Shown here: positions 11,603-20,580 of the stretch, piece by piece
How positions within the stretch are numbered: position 1 is the stretch's first letter
Layout of the letters: each line of letters begins with the position of its first letter
NCBI GenBank assembly: GCA_021292105.1
Contig: CM037869.1
Location: 9,520,704 to 9,584,703 of the forward strand
Source of the DNA: Anadara kagoshimensis
Lineage: Eukaryota; Mollusca; Bivalvia; Arcoida; Arcidae
Direction: 5' to 3'
Length of the DNA: 64,000 nucleotides
Made by a program: the position numbers and the translations under genes
Notes under the pieces: generated by a model
Seen by the model: only the letters and a program-made list of their open reading frames with translations
Database searches by the model: none
Told to the model about the DNA's origin: nothing

Positions 11603-12849
11603 GAGGTCTCCATGCATGAACATCATAATTCGTATACGAATTTAAAACCGCATCATTTAGGTAATCCCATCATTATGCTTAGTACAAATGTACTTAGATT
11701 TAAGTTACATAATCTGCTAGCGTGTAAAACAAGATTAGCGTCTTTTAATGCTTACGATTAAATTTTGATATTAAAGCATAATTATATTGAATTATCGTGA
11801 TAGATAATGTTAGCAAGTGTTGCTGATATTTCATCAACACTTAGTGTCTCACATAATATGTCTGTATCAAATGTAATAGATCTGCACTATTTTTTTCAAA
11901 ATGTTTATTACACTTATCAAATTGTTAATATCATATATGAGAGAGAGAGAGAGAGAGACGTGTATTTTGCTTCTATGGAAAAAATGAAAAAATGATTCCA
12001 AACAAACACTGAAAATTAACGGTTCGCAAAAAACATAATAAACTAAAATGTTGTGAGGAGGCTTGTTCCACCTAAAATGAGTTGAGTGATGCTTGTTATG
12101 GTAATTACCTTTCAAGCCAATCAACAAAGATATATTCAAAATATATAACAATAATAATTATTGTTTCTAATAGTCTTTAAACTTTTAAACTTCAATAATA
12201 TGAAATTGAAATTTAATTTGTCAACTTCATACCAATATTTATAAAATGATTGCTGTGAAGGTACCCGTGATTTTATTAAAACCGCCTTTTATTATAACAG
12301 AATTTGATAATAATATGGAATAGAGTTTTGTTAACTTAACACGTGGTATCATTAAAAATGACTATAAAATTTCATTAAAATCACAATCGCTTTTTGTTAT
12401 GACAGTGTTTCTCATTTTAACTAAGAACTAAGATTCATTTTTTCAGTTATGTTTTCCGGATTTCCCAGCTGTTATTATATAACCAGGATTGGCTTACACA
12501 ACAGTTACCAGGGTTATCGTATCAAAGCATTTCATTATTGATCTTATCTATACCTCTTCCCTCTATTAAATCTTAATAATTGTTTTCTAAAATCTCTCAA
12601 ACCCAGCATTATTGCAGGTTATTTTATTTACGACTGTACGGTGACTTAATAACAGTTTAATGTTATAAATCATTTAAAAGCAACGTAGAAGATTTAACAA
12701 AACTTAAACCTCAAAATATTAAATGTTTAAAATCAATAATAGAATTTTTGTTAAATAAAAAAGAAAATTAAAGCAGCTTGATGCACTTTATTTGGATTTT
12801 CAACTCGAATACATGTAAAGTCTGTTGATAAATCTTTATCTTATACATT
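11603..12849. other. AT-rich DNA, no supported gene; (GA)n run inside
   Basis: Overlapping frames on both strands at 11807-11995 and 11867-12151 mutually exclude confidence. A (GA)n microsatellite is at 11939-11958. Nothing else is recognised. Confidence 0.4.
11939..11958 (+). repeat. (GA)n microsatellite
   Basis: Ten uninterrupted GA units. Confidence 0.9.
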
Positions 12850-13002
12850 TGTAACACTCCCAATTGTATGATCTTTATTTTAACCAATTGTCACATGACT
12901 AACGTCATGGAATTATGGGATATATTCTGTGGAATAAACGAGCATGGCTGCACAAGTCGTCTGAGTTGAAGTTGTCTGTTAACAATTGGCCTGTTAGCTA
13001 CA
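12850..13002 (+). mobile_element. 5' LTR of a small Ty3/Gypsy-like element
   Basis: The candidate LTR starts TGTAACACTCCC and ends GTTAGCTACA, giving TG...CA termini. It includes GGAATAAACGAG, which holds an AATAAA polyadenylation signal. Its last ~80 bases recur downstream at 13240-13319. It is followed directly by TGG. The 3' boundary is well supported by the PBS-like sequence and the second copy. The 5' boundary is my best guess, because no matching 5-bp target duplication was found. Confidence 0.6.
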
Positions 13003-13020
13003 TGGTGGCAACCATTATAC
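13003..13020 (+). promoter_or_regulatory. Putative tRNA primer-binding site
   Basis: TGGTGGCAACC starts immediately after the LTR end CA. TGG pairs with the CCA tail of a tRNA, as in LTR retroelement primer-binding sites. The priming tRNA is not identified. Confidence 0.5.
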
Positions 13021-13021
13021 A

Positions 13022-13348
13022 ATGGGGGAACCTGCACCGATGCCGATTGCTCCATTCAGAGTACCGGATCAGCTAAATATTATTGACGGAAACATATTAG
13101 AAAACTACTGCAGATGGAAAAGGCAAATGGAATTTTATTTGGCGGCAAGCGGAGTTGGAAACCACGAGGCTGGTATACAGGTACCTGTAATATTACACTG
13201 TGCTGGGCCGATTGTGGTAGAAGTTTTCGATCTTTTTGCATGGGTTGTATTATGTGGAATAAACGAGTCGTCTGAGTTGAAGTTGTCTGTTAACAAATGG
13301 CTATGGCCTGTTAGCTACAAAGTCCATGTACTGAATCTCAAGAGTTAA
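13022..13348 (+). pseudogene. Gag N-terminal remnant of an LTR retrotransposon, fused to LTR sequence
   Basis: This 108-codon frame begins two bases after the primer-binding region. Residues 15-72 carry the signature of invertebrate Ty3/Gypsy gag N-termini. LNIIDGNILENYCRWKRQME is followed by FYLAASG, then ILHCAG and VVEVFDLF. In intact members this region precedes capsid, zinc knuckle and pol, all absent here. From about residue 73 the frame is no longer gag. It reads through the start of the second LTR copy (13240-13319) and ends in flanking DNA. The element has therefore lost everything between early gag and the 3' LTR. It cannot encode a functional protein. The family call comes from recognising the WRRW..F..YL-like pattern and needs a search to confirm. 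Confidence 0.65.
13240..13319 (+). mobile_element. 3' LTR remnant
   Basis: It repeats the last part of the 5' LTR: ATGGG.T.TATT.TGTGGAATAAACGAG, TCGTCTGAGTTGAAGTTGTC and GTTAACAA, ending GTTAGCTACA. It lacks the 13-base GCATGGCTGCACA-like segment of the 5' copy and has a few substitutions. Its left edge is a deletion junction with gag. Confidence 0.7.
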
Positions 13349-13706
13349 AGCTGCAAGTGTATTTTCGTATCTTTCTTTTTGTTTAAATAAATCGCTTAAC
13401 TTTGTTAAATTAAATGTTTCAACGAAATAATATTTTTGACTTAATAGCTTATATAGTCATTGAATAGGAAAAGGAATGAGACAAGAAGATAAGAAGATAC
13501 AGGGTAAGCGTAAGATACAACTTAACCGCGTCATAAGGCTTATCGGTATCTTTGGTACATCACTTATCGCTACACTATTTTAATGTCGCAGTATTCCTTT
13601 ATTTCAACACACTTTTTTAAGCCTTTCAGGAGTTATCACAAAAGTTCTTTATAATGTCTTAATATGAATGAACAAACCAAGTTTTACTGTTTATATATAG
13701 CTTCAG

Positions 13707-14052
13707 CCCATCGTACAAGTTTAAACGACAATGACAACAAAATTCAAAAGAGTCTTGCTAAGTCTTGCTATCCTTAATGAGCAGGTATTTTGAAATTCGT
13801 TGATCCTCCATGGATTCATCTTAAAATTGATAATACACATAAACTTATTATTCTATAACACTATATCTTTTTGATTATTTCAGAGGAACAACAAGATATT
13901 GTTTTACTCACACAATCATTATGCCTGGAACCAACAAATATCTGGAGACAGTTATGAGATATGGTTTCGAACCAAGTCTTGCAATTATTTTATGTTTGTA
14001 CAGTGTTGTATTGTGTTGTGGTTTGCTTGGTTTGACTGTACATGACAATTAG
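13707..14052 (+). CDS. Candidate two-exon frame ending in a membrane-like segment (uncertain)
   Basis: CTTCAG at 13701-13706 precedes a block with an ATG (13731) and a donor-like GCAG|GTATTT (13785). GATTATTTCAG ending at 13883 opens a second block. In one frame of block two, ATG 13921 to stop 14052 gives 43 residues starting MPGTNKYLETVMRYGFEP, then a ~20-residue hydrophobic segment and LTVHDN. Joining the blocks in the frame of the first ATG instead gives a different 71-residue reading with a Cys/Trp-rich end. The two readings are incompatible, so at most one is real. No family is recognised. The 99-bp putative intron has GT-AG ends but no other support. Confidence 0.22.
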
Positions 14053-14792
14053 CTACACGGTTAATTTGTATAAAATATTTCGAATTTATTTTAATCAGAA
14101 ACAAGTTTATTTTTCACGTACCCTTTTTCCTGACCACTCAGATAAAAGCTTGTATTACAGGATTTATCCATAAAATTTTATAAGTATATATAAAATTTTG
14201 TATTATACTGATTCTGTGTCAATTATCACCACAGTGCAAAATGAATTATAATGCATCTAAATGGAATATAAATAATAGTCTTGTATGTTTTGACAGATAA
14301 AAGCTGTAACTGCTTTGATCTGTGAAGATGTAGTCATATTTAACACATTGTCAATAGTTATGTCTACCTTTTGTCTTCTGGGTTGACTTAAAATTTATAT
14401 TATAAAAAAAGAAATTTACAACTGAATATAAATACAGGATCAAAGCAAGCATTAAAATCATTCAACAACAGGATGGATATGTGGATTCTTCAAAGGTTTT
14501 CATGGGGTCTTAAATTTATAATTCGAGACTGTTTTATCACGGTTCGTGTTCGTGTAGCTAGAATTAAAGATTAGATTTCAGTGTTTTAATTTTTTGTTCT
14601 CTAAGTACATGGTTATTCACGTTTTTGATCTGTGTTGTGTTGGGATTGGGATTTGCCGTTAAAACACACACAACACACGAACGTCCACCTATAACACATA
14701 ACTTTATGTTAATAATTCCCATCATGACAATATTGAACTATCCAACATTGAATAAACACATTGATATGTATTTGAAATATGTGTTTAAATTA
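14053..14792. other. AT-rich DNA, no supported gene
   Basis: A frame at 14625-14936 (plus) runs into the inverted repeats described next and is not supported. Confidence 0.4.
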
Positions 14793-15140
14793 GAGGTGAA
14801 GCGGACAGGTCATGGTTGTTTGCCTATACAACTATACATTCACGCCTTCTCACGCTTTATTTGTCGTAACAACTCTACTCACTGGAAATATTGCCAAAAG
14901 AATGTGAAAGTAATATACACATATGTAGGTAAATAACATTGACCTGTCCGCTTGACCTTTAATTTAAATATGAACAAGTACATTTACGCATGTGTTTATT
15001 TAGTCTAAAGCACAGGAAACATGAATTGTTTGTGTATTCACTGCTAGTCATTACATTCCCCCTTGTATTTGGTATGAATGCTCGAAATGAAGGGTAAAGC
15101 GGACAGGTCAATGTTGTTTGCCTATACACATATAATTTAT
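14793..15140. repeat. Three copies of a GCGGACAGGTCA end sequence, the middle one inverted
   Basis: AAGCGGACAGGTCATGGTTG occurs at 14799 on plus. TTGACCTGTCCGCTTGACCT at 14939 is its inverse. AAAGCGGACAGGTCAATGTT recurs at 15097 on plus. The first two also share TTGCCTATAC and ...ATGTAGGTAAATAAC-like inner flanks. They look like the termini of one or two ~170-bp palindromic elements (14793-14962 and perhaps 14936-15112). The superfamily is not determined. Confidence 0.7.
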
Positions 15141-15867
15141 ATAAACGTGCTACCTTAGACAAGTCCTAGCTTCTTATATTTGGACTGTATCGATTTACAT
15201 GAAGTAATGACATGAACATTCTGTGAACTGATGTCTATTACTTAATTACTATCCAGGAAGTAGTTGCTAGTCTAGCTGAATTTACGCCAGATGTAAAGAC
15301 TCACTTGTTTTTACAGACATGACACAACAATGTGAGTAGAATCACAATGAGGACAAGGCTAATCTGCAATCTATGGAGTCCCATTAGTAGTCACATTACA
15401 GAAAAATATGAACAAACACAATATAAAGACAGTTTAAAAGCTCTAAAGAGTCTCATTGGTAATGGCATTACAGACTTCACATTCAGAATTGGGACTTTTC
15501 TGATATCGAATATGTCCTGTATTGAGTCCCATCGTTATTGGAATTACAAAATGAAATTTTTCTTTCATTGATGATTTTGACTGTTTTTATTATTGATTTC
15601 TTCCGTCTCTTCTTTATCTCCTGTAAATGCATGTTGAAAATAAAAGCATATACACAAGTGGCTGCTTTGATTATCAACAAATTATACCTGTTTAAATACA
15701 GATTGGACAAGCTTAAGGTACACAACTTATTTATACAAAATGTTAGTATTTCAATCTTATAAAACCACTGCTGTAAGAATAAAGAGTATAGTAAAAGAAA
15801 TATCCATGAAAGAAATTATTGCCTTTTTGCCTTTTAGAATCAAATTTGAAATTTTATGATTAAATAA
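15141..15867. other. AT-rich DNA, no supported gene
   Basis: Overlapping opposite-strand frames at 15332-15762 have no recognisable features. GAGTCCCATTAGTAGTCACAT, AGAGTCTCATTGGTAATGGC and TTGAGTCCCATCGTTATTGG recur about 70-90 bases apart, a possible short decayed tandem repeat. Confidence 0.35.
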
Positions 15868-16100
15868 CTTTTCCCTGGATAAATTTGACGTCTCGTAGTT
15901 CCATGTTCCTTTAACACAATTTTGATTACACACGTGGCGGGTGTAGCCAGCTAAACAGGAGGTGCTTACCCTTCCGGAGTACCCGGCCTTACTTCCCTGG
16001 TTGAAGTTCACGTGTCTAACCTAACTTGTCAGTTCCAAAGTTTTTACTTTGCTTCTGGATTGTGATTCGGACATGGATTAGCATGGTTTTTTAATTTTCA
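15868..16100 (+). repeat. Dispersed repeat family A, copy 4
   Basis: A well-kept copy: CTGGATAAATTTGACGTCTC, GTTCCATGTTCC, ACACGTGGCGGGTGTAGCCA, CTAAACAGGAGGTGC, CCTTCCGGAGTACCC, GGTTGAAGTTCACGTG and GATTGTGATTCGGACATGGA. The minus-strand frame 15757-16011 is a by-product of this repeat, not a gene. A sibling peptide occurs in copies 5 and 13. Confidence 0.9.
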
Positions 16101-17722
16101 CTCTACGTATAAGCAATTTTGTTTGCTTCTGTTTGCCACCTAATCAACACGAAGATTAACCATACTGACACGAAGGTTAACCATGCCGAATTTCTGGAAT
16201 AACGTGGTTTAACGAAAATCATTAACTGATATGATTCCGTATGCATTATTGCACTTAAAATTTCAAAATAGAAATGTCATTTTAACGGTTGAAACGTTTT
16301 GAAAACAACAACGAAGCGAATGGATAAAGTTTTGTGCATGAAATGTTTAAATTGTCTCTTCTAAATATAACGTTTGAGAGCAGCAATGGCTTTAAGGTTG
16401 TAATACTGATCTACGTTCTTACCATGCATATTGTCTCTGCTTTCTTTGAACACAACATCAATTATTTAAGCATTGTACTGTTCAGACAGACATAGTAATG
16501 TATTTTGCCAGTGTAACTCCCTAACGTTTGTGTGGAACGATTATTTCTGTTGGAAATGGAATCGCGTCATTCAATCCATTAGAAAAGACGTTATTGCGGG
16601 AATTTGAGTCATAAACGATTTCTAAAACGTACAAACGTTAAGAAGTAGTGATCGCATTGCACACTTGCAAAATTTATTATGGTTGTATAACAACCGAAGC
16701 TATTCCAGCCAAACTAAATAACATGCATCATTACGTGACGTTCACTTTGCAAAGAATAGCTACGGCAGCCATGCGACCTTTCACATTATATAATATCTGA
16801 ACAGTTCAAAGCTAATATTTTATCTAAACTAAATGGGAATTTATTGCGTCCACCATTCTCTTCTTATTCAACTTGACAAACTACGTGACTAGTCTGGATA
16901 AAGCACCCTTATTGGCTGCAAAGTCACTGGACGTGACAGTCGTTACTATTGGTTAGCGTAACGCGATGTATTGTTAACGTCATATATCTTCTGCGATGCA
17001 CGTCATAGTCTAATGATACCAATATGTTTTTTCCTACAGAGGCAATGCTAAACACAGTAAATGTAAAATATATAATGATAAAGAACTTACCTTTAAGGCG
17101 AACATCAAACAACACACACACATACAAAACTGTGATATGGCTTACCTGAAAAATAAAACCAAACCATTATAATTCATATATCTGCTAAAATAATGAAAAA
17201 AAAAACTTTTAAAAAATAAAAGAAAACAAAGTAGATACATAGATTTGTAACACTGCAGGCTTGAATGCATAAAATACCTATCACAATCAGCACATATTGA
17301 TGACATTACTACACACATTAGGATTATTGTTAGAAATTCGGATAGAGATGGGATTTTGGCAAATAAAGTAATAATTATTTATTCATTCAAGCCAAAACGT
17401 GCTTACTACTTAACTAAACATACGGATAAGCCTAGTAACACTACTCAAAAATATACTTTAGTAAACATAATGACAATTTTGGCTTTTAAAAAGACAATAT
17501 GTATGAGAAATCTGTACTATGGCGTTTCTGGTGTATTTTCTTTTTTATTTCACTTATTTACTTCTTTATTTATATTTTTCTCACTGGATCATTGTACACA
17601 CAAGCATACAAGACTGATATAAACAATTTATTGAAATTGGACATATAAAAACGAGGCACCAGGCGAAAAAATTACTGTACATAACATTTGATTCTCTGGC
17701 ACGCCTTCCGTCTTTCAGTTCT
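16101..17722. other. AT-rich DNA, no feature recognised
   Basis: It holds two tandem ACACGAAGRTTAACCAT blocks near 16150-16185 and unsupported frames at 16924-17127 (minus) and 17356-17622 (plus). Confidence 0.4.
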
Positions 17723-18563
17723 AGAAGCAGACTCTAGGACGTCATCACTAGAAACATATGGTCTTATTACAAGACAAAACAGCTAATCTTTAATGGAGAA
17801 ATGCTAGACATAATCCGTTAGACATAGCAATTGTCTATCTGTGTAATACATCGCCCGACAGTTATTCTAATTTATTAAAAGGTAACTTAATGTGTGTCCT
17901 GTTACAATATTCTGCTCAATAAAAATAAACATGTTATAGTAATGAGTGCAGATTCAGCTCTTATAATTATAACCTGTAACAATGCACACAGTGTCTGATG
18001 TCTGTCTATTCACTGGTACGTTATGTATCTGTGTGACAAAATGACAAAACACGCAGTAGTGTAAAATATGTACTGGTTTATTTTATACCAAAGTGGAATC
18101 ACTTTTTCATTAAACAAAAAAACATGCGCGATTCAAAGCAGGGTATATTGTTATCTGTAAATTGCAATTCCACAGGTTTTTATTTCATTTATAAATATTA
18201 TTATTATCTTTATTATCTTTTTAATTCTCTGAATTGAATTTTCCAAGTTTTATGCTTTTTTGTTCGTAAGAATAAATTTTCATAAGTATTTTTGATAAAA
18301 CATTGCTAAGGAAAAAAGACTTGTACTTTTAGAGGCTTGTTTTAAAGGTAACCATTCAAGAAACCTATTTTTCTATCTACATTGTTAAATTTAAATAATC
18401 ACGTCAGTGTTATGGTTTAAAGTACCATCATTTTACATAAAAAACTAAAAAGTAGCTGTTGTCCTTATGATTTGTTGATATTGAACATTGGAATAATTCG
18501 TTCAGCACCCAGTCACCTTTACTTAAGACATTCAGGCAATTGGAGTTGTACAGGTGTTTCAAC
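17723..18563 (+). repeat. ~850-bp module, copy M1 (contains exon-like piece)
   Basis: This is the first of two collinear direct copies. The shared landmarks are AGCAGA(C/T)TCTAGGACGTCA, ATGCTAGACATAATCC, AGACATAGCAATTGTCTAT, TTCTAATTTATTAAAAGGTA, CATGYGCGATTCAA, AATTCCACAG, TTTTCCAAGTTTT, ATAAGTATTTTTGATAAAA and TTTGTTGATATTGAACATTG. The TTATTAAAAG|GTAACTTAAT junction looks like an exon end with a splice donor, but the upstream frames carry stops in this copy. Confidence 0.85.
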
Positions 18564-18600
18564 ATATAACCAATTACGTCACGAGCTATCTAATTGCTCA

Positions 18601-19407
18601 GCAAGCAGATTCTAGGACGTCACCACTAGGATCGTATGTTCTTATTACAAGAATAAACAGCCAATATTTAATAGAAAAATGCTAGACATAATCCACAAGA
18701 CATAGCAATTGTCTATTTGTGTAATACATCACCTGACAGTGATATGCAATCATTTTCTAATTTATTAAAAGGTAGCTTAATGTGTTTCTTGTTACTATAT
18801 TATGCTCAATTATAATAACCATTTTTATGGTAATGACTACAAATTCAATAATAAATTATAACATGTAACAATGTACATTAAGTATTATTTCTTATTATAA
18901 ATTCGTCTCTATCCACCAGTACGTAAAGTTTGTATTGCAATACAAGTGAAATTACTTTTGGCAAAAACATGTGCGATTCAAGGAATATAATTATCTTGCT
19001 TGATATACATTCGACGACCGTGCAAATTCCACAGATTTTTTTTAAAAATTTAATCTTTATTTAAATTTCTATATTTAATTTTCCAAGTTTTGCTTCCATT
19101 CATATGAATATATTTTGATAAGTATTTTTGATAAAAAATTAATTTGCTGAGGAATAAAGACTTGCTGTTTTTTTAGTTTTGTTTTAAAGGTTAGCACTCA
19201 AATTGTATTTGCATCTGCATTGTTAGACTTAAATATTCACGTACTAAGTAATAGATTTTTAGTTTAAGTAATCATCATTTGACAATAAATTGAAAAGAAT
19301 CTGTTGCCCTTCTGATTTGTTGATATTGAACATTGAAATAAGTCATTCAGTACCAAATGATTTTTGGTTAACATAAATGTACGCTATTGGAGTTATACAG
19401 GTGTTTT
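18601..19407 (+). repeat. ~850-bp module, copy M2
   Basis: This is the second collinear copy, offset 845-878 bases from M1 with many substitutions and small indels. The exon-like donor is AAAAG|GTAGCTTAAT. It ends at TTGGAGTTATACAGGTGTTT and abuts family A copy 5. Confidence 0.85.
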
Positions 19408-19705
19408 GGTAAGGCCCTCAAAAAGTTTTATGGCCGTCATCACAGTATTGTTGATAAGTTTGATGTCTCTGTGTCCAGGATTGCCTTGGATATATTTGAC
19501 GTCTCATAGTTCCATGTTCCTTTCACACAATTTTGATTACACACGTGACGGGTGTAGCTAGCTAAACAGGAGGTGCTTACCCTTCCGGAGCACCCGGCCT
19601 CACTTCCCTGGTGGAAGTTCACGTGTCTAACCTAACTTGTCCGTTCCAAAGTTTTTACTTTGCTTCTGGATTGTGATTCGGAAATGGATAAGTATGTTTG
19701 TTTTT
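19405..19705 (+). repeat. Dispersed repeat family A, copy 5 (longest, best reference)
   Basis: It has the extended left part TTTATGGCCGTCATCACAGT and GATGTCTCTGTGTCCAGGAT. The conserved body follows: GTAGCTAGCTAAACAGGAGG, TACCCTTCCGGAGCACCCGG, CTTCCCTGGTGGAAGTTCAC, GATTGTGATTCGGAAATGGA and AGTATGTTTGTTTTTGAT. No terminal inverted repeats, poly-A tail or tRNA-like promoter boxes were recognised, so its class is open. Confidence 0.9.
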
Positions 19706-20143
19706 GATTACGTCAGTGACTATTTCATTGTATTTGTTTACGAATAAACAGCAGACAAGACTGCGAGAAAATGAACATTTCACACTTGTCTTGGTTAGGA
19801 TAACATTTTTAACTTACTGATTTAAAACTAAATAACTACCTTCATGCACATCTAACAAAGCCGAGATTTTGTCTGATCGGATGAAATATTTGACGCTAAA
19901 CCATTTTACTACGTAGTACGTTAATTCTATTTGACGACTTACAATATATTGTGACCAGATTGCATGTATAACTCAAAACTCTTCAGAATATATGAAGACT
20001 TCTACTCTACTTAAGTATTTTGAATTAAAAAAATTACAATCATCAATATATTTCCAGGTAAGATACACAAAAGTAGTGAATATATTTTTGTTTATAACCA
20101 GTGTCTTTAAAATGTTGATGTTAATTCTAAATACAGAAACTAG
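19706..20143. other. AT-rich DNA, no feature recognised
   Basis: Nothing can be supported here. Confidence 0.45.
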
Positions 20144-20580
20144 GTGAGTTCAATGTATGTCGGACGTTGGTCTTTGATAGTACTTTATTACATTTTTCTG
20201 ACCTCAAAAATGAAAATAATAAAAAACAAATGTCGGATTCAATGGGACAAACATTGCGTGAATGATTTATTTATCAACAATATAGCTAAAATAGAAACAC
20301 CAATCTGTATAGAAGAAAAGCTACCAGACAAAGAAATTATCAGTCTATGTGATGTGAAATCTTTGCGTAATTTATTAAAAGGTAACTTAATATTTTGTTC
20401 GTGTGTATAACATTCAGACACATTACAATAGATTTTTTCAGTGTTTCTTAGACATCTTTTTATAGCAATTCAATTACTATCGACAAAGCAATACATGACC
20501 GGTATTACGTTTTTGTTATAGAATTGCCTCTATATACTATGTTATATGTGACAAAACTAACAATAGTGTAAAACATCTAA
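20144..20580 (+). CDS. Module copy M3 with an open exon-like frame (unknown product)
   Basis: The stretch from about 20239 to the donor-like AAAAG|GTAACTTAAT at 20389 is homologous to the exon-like parts of M1 and M2, but here it is open. The frame (20144-20410) contains CRIQWDKHCVNDLFINNIAK, then PICIEEKLPDKEIISLCDVK and SLRNLLKG. Four cysteines and a mixed charged composition look protein-like. I recognise no family. Past the donor the frame soon stops, as expected in an intron. Downstream homology to M1 (GTGACAAAACTAACAATAGT) continues until the 22-bp satellite begins. A real but incomplete gene, a decayed paralogue or an element fragment are all possible. Confidence 0.35.
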
